Shown here in pieces: positions 1 through 9,049 of a DNA stretch of 64,000 nt. Origin of the DNA: Vreelandella piezotolerans (lineage in GTDB: Bacteria; Pseudomonadota; Gammaproteobacteria; Pseudomonadales; Halomonadaceae). A model generated the notes under the pieces. That model did no database searches. It was not told where the DNA came from and saw nothing but the letters and a program-made list of their open reading frames with translations. Within the stretch, counting starts at the first letter, position 1, and every line of letters starts with the position of its first letter. Made by a program: the position numbers and the translations under genes. The stretch is taken from the NCBI RefSeq assembly GCF_012427705.1, contig NZ_CP048602.1:3348001-3412000 (forward strand). The letters run 5' to 3'.

Positions 1-684
1 GGTGTTCGAGGTGAACTTCATCAACAGCCGCTGCACCTTGGCCTTCAGGCGGGCGTTGCGGCGCAGCTCATCCACCACGGGCGATAGCTCCGGCGTATGG
101 CGGTTCATCTCCGCGCCGTAGTAGGGGTCGGTGAACACCAACGATTCGGTGATCGCGGGAATCGCAACATTTCCAGAGAACAGCCCCACGTCGGCTTTCT
201 TGTCCGGGCTCGCCATGGAGAGCTCCGAGCCGCGAAACGCCGTGCGCGCACAGAACTCACCCAACGTAGCGCCCAGCTTCTCTACCCGTTCGCCGCTGAT
301 CAGCTTGCGCCGCAAAATCACGTGCGGATGCAGATACTCCATCACGATCAGCGCCTGGGGCTTGTCGAAGTAGTACACCTCGGGCGCCACGCCGGGCGCC
401 CGCGCGGCTTGGCGCACCAGGGCAAAGTACTCGTAGTGGGCGCGATAGAGCGGCAGCGGCCAGCTCTCGCCCACCATGCGCACGTAGGGCAGCGCCTGCT
501 TGACCACCACGCTTCCGGCACTGCCGGTGACGATGAATACCAGGTTGAGGTTGCCGTCGCCCACCTCACGGATGCGCCACTCGGCAGGATCTCCCCCCAC
601 GCGGCTAGCGACGGCCTCCACTTCCCCTAGCCGCTGCCCCAGGGTCTCCACTGCTAGCGCTCGATACGTCTGCTCGTTTGCCAC
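1..684 (-). CDS. mtnK: S-methyl-5-thioribose kinase, C-terminus cut by window edge
   Basis: This gene enters from the left edge, so only the first 228 codons are visible. Reading the minus strand from a GTG at 684-682 gives a protein with a DGNLNLVF nucleotide-loop motif near residue 37, followed by VVVKQALPYVR, where the lysine should contact ATP, and a VMEYL hinge. These are characteristic of the methylthioribose kinase family, an aminoglycoside-phosphotransferase-like fold. The enzyme phosphorylates 5-methylthioribose in methionine salvage, in the cytoplasm. The GTG start is supported by a GAGGAAG ribosome-binding site seven bases upstream. No other salvage gene is in the window; mtnA or others may lie to the left. 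The family call is confident; the missing C-terminus, with the catalytic aspartates, could not be checked. Confidence 0.85.
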   Translation of the reverse strand, partial: MANEQTYRALAVETLGQRLGEVEAVASRVGGDPAEWRIREVGDGNLNLVFIVTGSAGSVVVKQALPYVRMVGESWPLPLYRAHYEYFALVRQAARAPGVAPEVYYFDKPQALIVMEYLHPHVILRRKLISGERVEKLGATLGEFCARTAFRGSELSMASPDKKADVGLFSGNVAIPAITESLVFTDPYYGAEMNRHTPELSPVVDELRRNARLKAKVQRLLMKFTSNT

Positions 685-785
685 CGCTGCTTCCTCGCAC
701 AAAATGAAGTCGTGTTTGTCATACCCCGTTAGCGTTGTCAATTCGCTGCCGGAGACACGGTCAACCCCGTCGATGGGCGCGGCGG

Positions 786-821
786 TGGTTGCGAAGACGG
801 TTGCGGAGACAGTTGCAAAGA
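786..821. repeat. three imperfect 12-bp tandem copies upstream of mtnK
   Basis: GGTTGCGAAGAC, GGTTGCGGAGAC and AGTTGCAAAGAA follow one another without gaps. Copies one and two differ at one base, copy three at three bases relative to copy one. They lie about 100 bp upstream of the mtnK start, in the gap shared with the aer-like gene, and could be a regulator site or a neutral repeat. Confidence 0.5.
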
Positions 822-876
822 AATGTTAAACAGGAAACCGCTCAATGGACAACTTTTGTACTAGTTTTATAGTGAA

Positions 877-899
877 TACCTGACCAATCCCATCAGGTA
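877..899. promoter_or_regulatory. inverted repeat just upstream of the Aer-like receptor
   Basis: TACCTGA and TCAGGTA form a perfect 7-bp dyad with a 9-bp spacer, ending seven bases before the ATG at 907. The right arm holds the only Shine-Dalgarno-like bases (AGG), so it could act as an operator or as a hairpin affecting translation. Function is inferred only from position. Confidence 0.35.
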
Positions 900-906
900 C
901 TCCATC

Positions 907-2586
907 ATGAAAAACAATGGCACCGTGACCCAGGTGGAACATCCTCTCCGTGACGATGATGTGCTGATTTCCAAAACCGACAACAGCAGCTACATCGCCT
1001 ACGCCAATCATCGATTCGTCGAGATCAGCGGCTTCGAGTACGACGAGTTGGTGGGCTCGCCCCATAACATGGTGCGCCATCCAGACATGCCGTCGCCCGT
1101 GTTCGCCGATATGTGGAGCGATCTGAAAGCGGGTCAGTACTGGAGCGGCCTGGTCAAAAACCGGCGTAAGAACGGCGACCACTACTGGGTACGCGCCAAC
1201 GTCGTGCCCATTCGGGAAAACGACAAAGTGACCGGATTCGTCTCGATCCGTGTCAAACCCTCCCAGGCTGACGTCGAGAATGCCGAGCACATCTACCGCG
1301 ATATGCGTGAGAATCAGGGACGCTTTACGATCAAGCATGGCGAAGTCATGGCCCGCAACCCGCTAAAACGGCTAGCGAGCGCCACCTGGTGGGCGCCTCG
1401 GCTGGCCAACGTATCGGGCGTGCTGTACACCTTGGCCGCCACCGGCATGCTGATGCTAGCCAGCACCTGGTGGCTGGGCGGCCAAGTTGCCAACGGCGTG
1501 CTCGCCCCGCTGCTCGCCATGGTGTTGGCCACGGGTTTACTGTTGAGCCTTCATCAGTGGCGTCAGGCGCGCCGACTCCGGCGCTTTCTACACAAGGCCA
1601 ACGACTTCGCGCTGCAAATCGCGGCGGGGGATCTCAACGCGCAGGTGCCCTCGGTCGGCCATGTCGCCATGGATAACACGCTCGCCACCATGAATTTCAT
1701 GCGCCGCTCGCTCGAAGCGCTGATTGGCGATGTGGACCAGCGTATTGCCCAGGTCATGCCCTCGGTGGAAGCGCTGTCCCACCACAACCAAGCCATGGGC
1801 CATCGTGTGGATCAGCAGGCCTCAGCCGTGCAGCAAACCGCCGCTAGTGCAGAGCAAATCGCCTCGACCGTGCGGCAAAGCTCGGACAACGCCCAGCTTG
1901 CCAGCCAGGCCTCGGTGGGTAACGTCAGCGAAGTCGATAACGCGGTGGCGATTATGCATGAGCTGGCCGAAGCGATGGACGGCATCACGGCGACGTCTCA
2001 AGACATGGCGGGCATCGTCAAAACGATCGATCACATTGCTTTCCAAACCAACATCTTGGCGCTGAATGCGTCGGTGGAAGCGGCGCGCGCCGGTGAGCAT
2101 GGCCGTGGCTTTGCGGTGGTAGCCGAAGAGGTACGCCGCCTGGCACGCCAGTCTGCGGAAGCCGCCCATCAGGTACAAACGCTGATCGAGACCGCGCGTC
2201 AGCGCATCGAAGCCGGGCAGCATAAAGCCGGCTCGGCGGGCGATGCCATGGGGCGCATTCGCCAGGCCAGCCATAACGTCAACGACTTGATGGAGGAGAT
2301 TCGTGCGGCCGCTCGAGAACAAAGCGAGGGCATCGCGCAGATCAGTCAGGCCATTTCCCAGATCGACCGAGGAACTCAAGAGAGCGCCGCCAGCATGGAT
2401 GCGTATCTGAACGCCGTCGACGTGCTCTCTCGCGAGGTCAACTACCTGGCCCACAGCGCCCACGCGTTCATGCCGGTCACGAACACTCAGGCATCCGCCC
2501 CTGTGCTGCCACGAACCAGCAACAACGTTTACCAGCTTCCCATGGCTGAAAAATCCCCCACATTTCCTAGAGCGCAAGCGGTATAA
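907..2586 (+). CDS. aer: Aer-type PAS-containing methyl-accepting chemotaxis protein
   Basis: A 559-residue receptor with an N-terminal PAS domain (about residues 10-125) containing [10 protein letters not shown] and a following tryptophan-rich segment, as in FAD-binding Aer redox sensors. Two closely spaced hydrophobic helices around 165-215 form a membrane hairpin with almost no periplasmic part, so sensing is cytoplasmic. A HAMP-like linker follows, then the signalling hairpin with the tip [20 protein letters not shown] near residues 380-400, which binds CheA and CheW. Expected role: aerotaxis or energy taxis through the flagellar chemotaxis system. The canonical tip differs from that of the receptor at 25011, so the two probably feed different CheA proteins. 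The gene stands alone between mtnK and a diguanylate cyclase. Family assignment is firm; FAD as cofactor is inferred. Confidence 0.88.
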   Translation: MKNNGTVTQVEHPLRDDDVLISKTDNSSYIAYANHRFVEISGFEYDELVGSPHNMVRHPDMPSPVFADMWSDLKAGQYWSGLVKNRRKNGDHYWVRANVVPIRENDKVTGFVSIRVKPSQADVENAEHIYRDMRENQGRFTIKHGEVMARNPLKRLASATWWAPRLANVSGVLYTLAATGMLMLASTWWLGGQVANGVLAPLLAMVLATGLLLSLHQWRQARRLRRFLHKANDFALQIAAGDLNAQVPSVGHVAMDNTLATMNFMRRSLEALIGDVDQRIAQVMPSVEALSHHNQAMGHRVDQQASAVQQTAASAEQIASTVRQSSDNAQLASQASVGNVSEVDNAVAIMHELAEAMDGITATSQDMAGIVKTIDHIAFQTNILALNASVEAARAGEHGRGFAVVAEEVRRLARQSAEAAHQVQTLIETARQRIEAGQHKAGSAGDAMGRIRQASHNVNDLMEEIRAAAREQSEGIAQISQAISQIDRGTQESAASMDAYLNAVDVLSREVNYLAHSAHAFMPVTNTQASAPVLPRTSNNVYQLPMAEKSPTFPRAQAV

Positions 2587-2592
2587 CCCCGC

Positions 2593-2620
2593 GCCGCGGG
2601 TGGCGCATGCCACCCGCGGC
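2593..2620. terminator. hairpin after the Aer-like gene, no clear U-tract
   Basis: A perfect 12-bp GC-rich stem (GCCGCGGGTGGC and its complement) with a GCAT loop begins six bases after the aer stop codon. Neither strand has a run of T after the stem, so it may be a weak terminator or an mRNA-stabilising hairpin. It lies between two convergent genes. Confidence 0.45.
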
Positions 2621-2678
2621 TATGCACCCTGCAGAGTAAAAGGGACTGGAAGAACCGTCTGGATGTCCATGCCATTGG

Positions 2679-3914
2679 CTATTGAATGGATATGCTTAAG
2701 CCATCGCCGCTCAGCGCATCCGGTGAACTGATCATCACCACGCGGTTACGCCCTTGTCGCTTGGCCTCGTAAAGCGCCTGATCGGCAGCTCTGAATAGCT
2801 GAGAGGCGTTCACGCCCACAGTGGGCTGCAGCACCGCCCCACCCACGCTAATGGTGACATAATCAGGCGCGACCCGGCCCAGGTGGGGTAGCTGCAGCGC
2901 TTCCACCGAGTGGCGCAGCTGCTCGGCTTGATCCAACACCGCTTGATGCGGCTGCCCTTTGCTCAATACGACGAACTCTTCACCGCCAAAGCGCGCCACC
3001 ACGCAGGCGCTGCTCGCATGGGTAGCTAGCGTGCTGGCGACACTTTTTAGGCAGTGATCGCCCTGCAAATGGCCGTAGTAGTCGTTATAAGCTTTGAAAC
3101 AGTCGATATCGATCACCATCAGGCCTACCGTGGCACGCTCCTCCACGGCTTGCTGCCAATAGTGGTTGAACAGCGCATCGAACTGGCGGCGGTTGGCTAA
3201 CTCCGTCAACGGGTCGGTCAACGACAACTTGGACAATTCCGCATTACTGCGCAGCGCATGCCCGGTCCGATGGGTTTCGCGCAGCAACAGCAAGTAGGCT
3301 TTGCGTTCGCTGGCTTCCAGGCGGTAATTGGCCACCAAGGTGAATACCGCTTTGGCACAGATCGAGAAAATCGCCAGTCTCTTGACCTCGGTGGGCATCG
3401 GGTCGTAGCCAATGACGAAGTACACCATAATCGCCACGCTCAACAGCGACGACCCCAGGGCATAGGAAAAGCGCAGTGAATAGAGAATATTCCCAACGAC
3501 TAAAATAAGGCCAAACGAAAAAATATCGAGATAAGAGTAAGGCGACTTCGACGATACAGAGATCAAGCACGATGCCACCATGCCGACGACGACCGTGCTT
3601 GCCATCATGGTTTCGCGCGCGCTTCCCGAGACGCCTTTATAAACCGCCCACAAGATGGGCAGGCCAAACGGTAGAACGACGAAACCTCTGATCAGCACAG
3701 AGAGCCAAAACACCTCTGGGCGAAAGCTGTAATCGTTAATGAGAAACAGGCTGTAGATCAGTGCCGCAATCAGGCCCGCGACGACCATATTGCGGTTTCG
3801 CTGCGGCTGGGTGTCGCGCTCGAAACGAGCTTCTAGCGCGCGCGAAAAACGCAGATGCCATTTAGGGTGGGATAACTCGTGCTCAATGGTGCTAGCAAAA
3901 GAGTCACTGGTCAT
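2679..3914 (-). CDS. membrane-anchored diguanylate cyclase (GGDEF)
   Basis: A 411-residue protein with about six hydrophobic helices between residues 40 and 200, resembling a MASE-type integral membrane sensor, and a C-terminal GGDEF domain from about 228. The domain begins LTDPLTELANRRQFD and has the active-site loop ARFGGEEFVVL, so synthesis of c-di-GMP from two GTP is expected. The residues four to eight places before the loop (SSAC) are not RxxD, so the usual product-inhibition I-site is missing. Start ATG has an AGGTG Shine-Dalgarno sequence. It is convergent with the Aer-like gene and appears monocistronic. The input signal is unknown. Confidence in the cyclase call is high; the name of the membrane domain is uncertain. 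Confidence 0.88.
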   Translation of the reverse strand: MTSDSFASTIEHELSHPKWHLRFSRALEARFERDTQPQRNRNMVVAGLIAALIYSLFLINDYSFRPEVFWLSVLIRGFVVLPFGLPILWAVYKGVSGSARETMMASTVVVGMVASCLISVSSKSPYSYLDIFSFGLILVVGNILYSLRFSYALGSSLLSVAIMVYFVIGYDPMPTEVKRLAIFSICAKAVFTLVANYRLEASERKAYLLLLRETHRTGHALRSNAELSKLSLTDPLTELANRRQFDALFNHYWQQAVEERATVGLMVIDIDCFKAYNDYYGHLQGDHCLKSVASTLATHASSACVVARFGGEEFVVLSKGQPHQAVLDQAEQLRHSVEALQLPHLGRVAPDYVTISVGGAVLQPTVGVNASQLFRAADQALYEAKRQGRNRVVMISSPDALSGDGLSISIQ

Positions 3915-4112
3915 TCACACCTCGCGAAGAAACTGCGCTTCTCAATCTTGCAGATACGAGAACTTGCCATCATGTTGCCAGACGATCATGACAGCCGTCA
4001 GCGCTCGCTTAATAGCACTAGTTAATCTATTTTCATGTCCTCTTACAACTATCTAAAAACTGCAATTCAAGAAAGTGGTTTAAATTTTTCTTTTTTTCAC
4101 AAAGGAGCGCAC

Positions 4113-4397
4113 ATGGCCCGACAAACCGTCTCGTCAGAGCGTGATCTCACCTTTACCATGGGCCGCGAAGAGCTGGTCATTCACCGCCGTTATGAGGTGC
4201 TCGGTATCGTCAACGACTTTCTAATCGGCATCTGGTTCGTCATCGGTAGCGTCTGTTTTTTTTACGAGGGTGCAGTACAAACCGCTGGGGTTTGGCTCTT
4301 CGTCATTGGTAGCGTGCAACTGTTGATACGCCCAGCGATCCGCCTGCATCGCTACGTCTATTTCAAACGTCTGCCCGACGAGCAGCACGATGCCTAA
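4113..4397 (+). CDS. small YrhK-like membrane protein
   Basis: The ATG at 4113 is chosen because AAAGGAG lies six bases upstream at 4101-4107; an in-frame upstream ATG at 4035 has no such site. The resulting 94-residue protein begins MARQTVSSERDLTF and has two hydrophobic helices (about 35-53 and 60-77) separated by a short loop, followed by a basic tail RLHRYVYFKR. The pattern of a charged REELVIHRRYE segment followed by two helices matches the YrhK domain family, which has no established function. Its last 35 bases overlap the 3' end of the convergent DeoR-type gene. Existence as a gene is likely; the role is unknown. Confidence 0.7.
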   Translation: MARQTVSSERDLTFTMGREELVIHRRYEVLGIVNDFLIGIWFVIGSVCFFYEGAVQTAGVWLFVIGSVQLLIRPAIRLHRYVYFKRLPDEQHDA

Positions 4398-5151
4398 CGC
4401 CACTCATGAAGCGAACGCCCTGGGCAGCTAACGGGCTTCTCAGCCGGTCGGGCAAGGGGCTGTCGGTGATGACGGCGTGATAATCTGCCAGGGACCCGGC
4501 GGCACAGCGTAGCGGCAGGTCGAATTTGGTCTTGTCCAACACGAGAATGCGGTACGCCGCATGGGCCAGCAGGGCCTCGCGGGCCATCACTTCGTCGTCG
4601 TTGTAGTCGTAAAGCTGGCCGTGGCTATCCATACCGCCCACGGAGACAATGCCGACATCCACCCGGTAGCGCTGAAAAAAGCGCCACGCGTCGCCACCAA
4701 TCACGTCCTGGTCGCGGCGGCGCACCCGACCGCCGGCCACCACCAGCTCACACTCCAGCGCGCATAGCTTGATCAAGGCGTGCAGGTTATTGGTCATGAT
4801 CTGCAGGCCCTGCTTGTCGTGCAGCGAATCGGCTAACTGCTCGACCGTCGTGCCCGTCCCCAGAAAGAGCGATTGGTGATGCGTAATCAACGAGGCGGCC
4901 TGACGTGCAATATGTCGTTTGCCCGCCTGATTGACGATTTGGCGCTGGTCGTAGCCCACGTTCTCTTGGTCGGGAAAGGGCATCACTTCGCCGTGACGGC
5001 GTAAAATCAGCCCCTGCTCAGCCAAGACGCGAATATCCCCACGCAGGGTTTGCACGGAGACGCCAAAATGATGGGCCAGCGCCGCGAGCGTTTGCCGCCC
5101 CTCTTCTCGCACGTGCGCTAATACGGCACGCCGCCTCTCTGTCACGTTCAT
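4363..5151 (-). CDS. DeoR/GlpR-family transcriptional repressor
   Basis: A 262-residue regulator. Residues about 3-57 form the DeoR helix-turn-helix (TLAALAHHFGVSVQTLRGDI), and residues about 75-235 form the DeoRC effector domain, with GTGTTVEQLAD resembling the phosphate-binding loop of sugar-phosphate isomerases. Family members usually release DNA when they bind a phosphorylated metabolite. It is divergent from the ABC/hydrolase operon starting at 5308, and the 156-bp gap between them holds GAAA/TTTC dyads of the kind DeoR proteins bind. It therefore probably represses that operon, and itself, until a phosphorylated product of the imported compound appears. The 3' end overlaps the convergent YrhK-like gene by 35 bp. 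The inducer is unknown. Confidence 0.85.
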   Translation of the reverse strand: MNVTERRRAVLAHVREEGRQTLAALAHHFGVSVQTLRGDIRVLAEQGLILRRHGEVMPFPDQENVGYDQRQIVNQAGKRHIARQAASLITHHQSLFLGTGTTVEQLADSLHDKQGLQIMTNNLHALIKLCALECELVVAGGRVRRRDQDVIGGDAWRFFQRYRVDVGIVSVGGMDSHGQLYDYNDDEVMAREALLAHAAYRILVLDKTKFDLPLRCAAGSLADYHAVITDSPLPDRLRSPLAAQGVRFMSGVRHRAARRADV

Positions 5152-5173
5152 ACCGCGCCACCTTTCCTTTTAT

Positions 5174-5192
5174 CGTTTCCATTGGAAAAACG
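5174..5192. promoter_or_regulatory. candidate DeoR operator, distal dyad
   Basis: CGTTTCCATTGGAAAAACG is an imperfect inverted repeat (TTTCC-ATT-GGAAA core) placed in the divergent gap about 23 bp upstream of the repressor gene. It shares the TTTC/GAAA core with the perfect dyad at 5210. Operator function is inferred. Confidence 0.4.
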
Positions 5193-5209
5193 AAAAAACC
5201 ATTCCCGCT

Positions 5210-5226
5210 AGCGAAAGCTTTTCGCT
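5210..5226. promoter_or_regulatory. candidate DeoR operator, perfect dyad
   Basis: AGCGAAAGCTTTTCGCT is a perfect 7-bp inverted repeat with a 3-bp centre, between the repressor and the ABC operon. A further half-site, AACGAAAGCG, follows at 5231-5240. TTCG/CGAA-type repeats are usual for DeoR/GlpR operators; the assignment is by position and pattern. Confidence 0.5.
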
Positions 5227-5307
5227 ATCAAACGAAAGCGTAGTGTCACGATGTTGTAAGCCGATGACAGTAGTGTGGTGACTGTTCACCTACTGGAGGT
5301 TTTCTCG

Positions 5308-6288
5308 ATGTTGAAGCGCTCGTTGTGTTCCGCCGTGACTCTCGCAAGCATTGCCCTCTCCACCTCGTCGTTCGCTGATGAGAAGCTGGTGCTCTATACC
5401 AGCCAGCCTAATAGCGATGCCCAGCAAACGGTCGATGCTTTCCAAGCCGCCTATCCAGACATCGAAGTGGAGTGGGTGCGCGACGGCACCACACGCCTGA
5501 TGACACGGCTGCGCTCGGAGCTTGCTGCCGGTGTCAGCAACCCCGACGTGCTGCTGATTGCCGACAGCATGACCATGACCTCGCTGAAACAAGAGGGCCA
5601 TTTACAGCCCTACCTCAGCCCCGAGCGCGACGCCTACGACGAAGCGCTTTACGACCCGGAGGGCTACTTCTACGGCACCAAGCTCATCACCACCGGTATC
5701 GTGTACAACACCGGCGCCGAGCAGCAGCCAAAGCGCTGGGAAGATCTGACCGGCTCTGAATATGAAGGCCTCGTCACCATGCCTAGTCCGCTGTACTCCG
5801 GCGCAGCGCTGATTCATATGGCAGCCATCGCGGAGAATCCAGCGTTAGGACTCGAGTACTACGAAGCGCTTCAAGCCAACCGCACGGAAGCCCAGGGCGG
5901 TAACGGCGGCGTGTTCAATGCCGTGGCCGCGGGCACCAAGCCCTACGGCATCGTGGTGGATTTTCTACCCATCCGCGAAGCCGCGAAAGGCTCGCCCGTG
6001 GCGTTCGTGTTTCCTGAAGAGGGCGTGAGCGCCGTTACCGAGCCCGTGGCCATCATGCAGGAGGCCGAGAACCTGGACGCCGCTCAAAAATTCGTCGACT
6101 TCGTGCTTTCCCAAGAGGGGCAAACACTGGTCAGCCAGCAGGGTTACCTGCCTGCTCACCCGGACGTGACACCGCCTGAGGGCTTCCCTGAGCGGAGCAG
6201 CATCGACCTCATGCCGGTGGATATCGAACAGGCACTCGAGCAGGAAGAGACGCTCAAGCAGCGTTTTAGCGATCTGTTCGGCGGCTAA
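5308..6288 (+). CDS. ABC transporter periplasmic substrate-binding protein (Fbp-like)
   Basis: A 326-residue exported binding protein. The start at 5308 is preferred over an upstream GTG at 5275 because CTGGAGGT lies eight bases before it and the protein then begins with a clean signal peptide (MLKRSLCSAVTLASIALSTS, cleavage after SSFA). The mature part begins EKLVLYTSQPNSDAQQTV, the pattern of the ferric-iron/2-aminoethylphosphonate cluster of binding proteins. It lacks the paired tyrosines near the C-terminus that ferric-binding proteins use, as far as can be judged by eye, so an anionic organic substrate is more likely than iron. It is first in a five-gene operon, with the permease three bases downstream, and is divergent from a DeoR repressor. 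The substrate is not known. Confidence 0.85.
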   Translation: MLKRSLCSAVTLASIALSTSSFADEKLVLYTSQPNSDAQQTVDAFQAAYPDIEVEWVRDGTTRLMTRLRSELAAGVSNPDVLLIADSMTMTSLKQEGHLQPYLSPERDAYDEALYDPEGYFYGTKLITTGIVYNTGAEQQPKRWEDLTGSEYEGLVTMPSPLYSGAALIHMAAIAENPALGLEYYEALQANRTEAQGGNGGVFNAVAAGTKPYGIVVDFLPIREAAKGSPVAFVFPEEGVSAVTEPVAIMQEAENLDAAQKFVDFVLSQEGQTLVSQQGYLPAHPDVTPPEGFPERSSIDLMPVDIEQALEQEETLKQRFSDLFGG

Positions 6289-6290
6289 TC

Positions 6291-7991
6291 ATGACCCCTT
6301 CGCTCAACCTTGGCAGCCAGCACCGCTGGCTGCTTAGCCTGATCACCCTGCTCGTCGTTCTGCTCAGCCTCGCGCCCAGTGTGCGTCTGCTCGTCGAAGC
6401 ATTGAGTGACCTTGGCCAGGGCAGCCAGGCACCGCTGTGGAAAGTGCTCAATACCGCCAGCACGTGGCGTGCGTTATGGCACAGCCTGTATACCTCGGGC
6501 CTGGGTATGCTGATCGCTCTGGTGCTGGGCAGCCTGTTCGCCTTCGTGATCACCCTGACGGACATTCGCGGCAAAGCGTGGCTGGTGTTCTGCTTCATGC
6601 TGCCCATGATGATTCCGCCCCAGGTCACCGCGCTGAGCTGGCTGCAGCTATTCGGCCCGGCCAGCCCGCTATTGAAGAGCATCGGTATGGCGCCGCCCCT
6701 GGGTAGCCCGCAGCCGCTCTACTCCGCAGAGGGTATTGCCCTGCTGCTAGGTATCCAGAGTGCGCCGCTGGTATTTTTGGCGCTACGCACCTCCTTGCTA
6801 TCGCTACCCCGCGAATTGATCGAAGCCGCCCGCATCAGCGGCGCGCGACAGGCTCAGGTGTGGGGCCATATCATCTTGCCCATCACCCGCCACGGCTTGG
6901 TGACGGGAGCCGCCATGGCGTTCATCTCCAGCCTGGGTAACTTTGGCATTCCCGCGATGCTCGGTATTCCGGCCGGTTATTACGTGCTACCCACGCTGAT
7001 TTATCAACGCATGGCCAGCTTGGGCACCGGCGTGCTGGCAGAGATGGCGGCGCTTTCGATGCTGATCGGCGTCCTGGCACTGGCCTGCGTGGCCTTGCAG
7101 CAGTACTGGATGAACCGCAGCCGCTTTGGGTTAGGCGGCCACAGCGGTCGCGCCCACGATTTTTTGCTAGGCCGCTATCGCCCGCTGGTCACGGCTCTGC
7201 TGGTCGGCGTCCTGATGGTGATCCTGGTCGCGCCGCTGGCCGCTCTGGTGGTGAGCTCTTTGGTACCGGCGATGGGCGTGCCGCTTAGCGCTGACACCGT
7301 CACGCTCGATGCCTACCACGAAGTGATCGGTCGTCAAGGCGCCACTTGGCGGGCAGTGAGTAACAGTCTTTGGCTGGCGGGCGGTGCCGCGCTGGTGCTC
7401 ATGCTCTGCAGCCTGCCGCTCGCCTACCGTTTACAGCGGCTTCCCCCTCGCCTGCAGCAGCTCACCCTGAGCGCCATCGAGCTGCCCTACGCGCTGCCCG
7501 GCGTGGTGCTGGCGATTGCCTGCATTCTACTATTCGTACGCCCCTTACCGTTTATCGACCTAGCGCTTTACGGCACGCTCGGGCTGATTTTCGTGGCCTA
7601 TTTGGCGCGCTTTCTGGTGGTCTGCCTGAAACCGGTGAGCGCCAGCTTGGCCCAGCTAGATCCCTCTCTGGAAGAAGCTGCTCAGCTTGCGGGCGCGGGC
7701 CCCTGGCGTCGGCTCATCACCATTTTGCTTCCGCTAATGGCGCCCTCGCTGTTCGCCGGAGGGCTGCTGGTGTTTCTGCTGGCGGTGAACGAACTGACCG
7801 TCTCCGCGCTGCTCTGGAGCGCCGGGAATGAAACCCTGGGCGTGCTGATTTTCAACCTGGACGAGGGCGGCGAGAGCGTGCTGGCAGCGGCCGTTTCCGT
7901 GCTGGTGGTGATCATGGTCGCCACGCTGATGCTATCGCTCAGCCTGCTGGCCCCCCGTTTACCTAAAGGAGTCGTGCCGTGGCAGGGCTAG
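6291..7991 (+). CDS. ABC transporter permease, two fused membrane domains
   Basis: A 566-residue inner-membrane protein with about twelve hydrophobic helices arranged as two copies of the binding-protein-dependent permease domain. Each copy has an EAA-type loop that docks the ATPase: EAARISGARQAQVWGHIILP near residue 177 and EEAAQLAGAGPWRRLITILL near residue 462. Fused permeases of this length are typical of FbpB-like systems. It partners the binding protein just upstream and the ATPase downstream, whose GTG start lies 13 bases inside this gene, implying translational coupling. Substrate specificity cannot be read from the sequence. Confidence 0.88.
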   Translation: MTPSLNLGSQHRWLLSLITLLVVLLSLAPSVRLLVEALSDLGQGSQAPLWKVLNTASTWRALWHSLYTSGLGMLIALVLGSLFAFVITLTDIRGKAWLVFCFMLPMMIPPQVTALSWLQLFGPASPLLKSIGMAPPLGSPQPLYSAEGIALLLGIQSAPLVFLALRTSLLSLPRELIEAARISGARQAQVWGHIILPITRHGLVTGAAMAFISSLGNFGIPAMLGIPAGYYVLPTLIYQRMASLGTGVLAEMAALSMLIGVLALACVALQQYWMNRSRFGLGGHSGRAHDFLLGRYRPLVTALLVGVLMVILVAPLAALVVSSLVPAMGVPLSADTVTLDAYHEVIGRQGATWRAVSNSLWLAGGAALVLMLCSLPLAYRLQRLPPRLQQLTLSAIELPYALPGVVLAIACILLFVRPLPFIDLALYGTLGLIFVAYLARFLVVCLKPVSASLAQLDPSLEEAAQLAGAGPWRRLITILLPLMAPSLFAGGLLVFLLAVNELTVSALLWSAGNETLGVLIFNLDEGGESVLAAAVSVLVVIMVATLMLSLSLLAPRLPKGVVPWQG

Positions 7992-9049
7992 CGATTCATC
8001 GTGTTACCAAGCAGTTTGGCGATCACCGGGCGGTGGATGATCTGTCGCTGGAGATAGCCCCTGGCGAATTCGTCGCCCTGCTCGGCCCCAGCGGCTGCGG
8101 CAAAACCACCATGCTGCGGATGCTGGCCGGGTTCGAGCAGATCAGTAGCGGCTCCCTGACACTCAACGGCACCCTCCTCGCCAGCGACCAGCATCACATG
8201 CCTCCTGAGCAGCGCAATATGGCGATGGTGTTTCAGTCCTACGCGCTATGGCCGCACATGAGCGTGGCCGACAACGTGGGCTACCCGCTGAAACTTCGCC
8301 GCGTTCAGGGCAGCGAGTATCAGCGCCGGGTCGCTCACGCGCTGGAGCAGGTTGCGCTTACTCCCTACGCCCAGCGCGCTCCACAGGAGCTCAGCGGTGG
8401 CCAGCGCCAGCGGGTAGCGTTAGCGCGCTGCTTGGTCACCGATCCAGACGTAGTGCTGCTCGATGAGCCGCTCGCCAACCTGGACCGCAACCTGCGCGCC
8501 TCTATGGAGCACAGCTTTGTCGACTTCCACCGCCGCACCCAAGCCACCATGGTGTACGTGACCCATGATCAAAGCGAAGCCATGGCAATGGCGGATCGCA
8601 TTGCGGTGATGCGTGACGGCGCGCTGGTACAGTGGGCAACGCCTGAAACGCTCTATCGAGCGCCGCGCAGTGAGTGGGTCGCTCAGTTCATTGGCCAAGG
8701 CAGTCAGCTAAAGGTCGCAGGCGGTACCCCGGGCCAGCGGCTGGATGAGTCAGCACTGATGCAAGGCTTGGCCGCGCCGCTCACGGCGCGCACTCAGCCC
8801 GTTTTGGTACGTCCTGAACATATCCGTATTGAGGCACACTCCCCTGCACCGTCGTCCGCGCACTCGCCTAGCCCATACGACTTAACCGGATGCGTGGAGC
8901 GGCTCACCTTTCGCGGTGAACGCTATGAGCTACACCTGCGCTTAGCCACGGGAGAAGCGCTGCTGGCCTATCATCACACGGCGCTCAACGAGGGCCAGCA
9001 CGTCGCGGTGCGCTTGTTGGAAGGCTGGTGCCTGGAGCCTGACCAATGA
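7979..9049 (+). CDS. ABC transporter ATP-binding protein
   Basis: A 356-residue ATPase of the PotA/FbpC type. Motifs in order: Walker A GPSGCGKTTML (about 35-45), Q-loop FQSYALWPHMS, signature LSGGQRQRVALAR, Walker B VVLLDEPLANLD and H-loop VTHDQ. A TOBE-like regulatory domain fills the C-terminal third, ending VRLLEGWCLEPDQ. GTG start with AAAGGA eight bases upstream, inside the permease gene. The stop codon overlaps the start of the next gene as ATGA, so the hydrolase is co-translated with the transporter. It energises import by the fused permease. Confidence 0.9.
   Translation: MAGLAIHRVTKQFGDHRAVDDLSLEIAPGEFVALLGPSGCGKTTMLRMLAGFEQISSGSLTLNGTLLASDQHHMPPEQRNMAMVFQSYALWPHMSVADNVGYPLKLRRVQGSEYQRRVAHALEQVALTPYAQRAPQELSGGQRQRVALARCLVTDPDVVLLDEPLANLDRNLRASMEHSFVDFHRRTQATMVYVTHDQSEAMAMADRIAVMRDGALVQWATPETLYRAPRSEWVAQFIGQGSQLKVAGGTPGQRLDESALMQGLAAPLTARTQPVLVRPEHIRIEAHSPAPSSAHSPSPYDLTGCVERLTFRGERYELHLRLATGEALLAYHHTALNEGQHVAVRLLEGWCLEPDQ

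Noticed and set aside
5308..9049. ferric iron ABC transporter (fbpABC)
   Set aside because: The families fit, but a DeoR-type repressor in place of Fur-type control and the two coupled hydrolases make iron an unlikely substrate.
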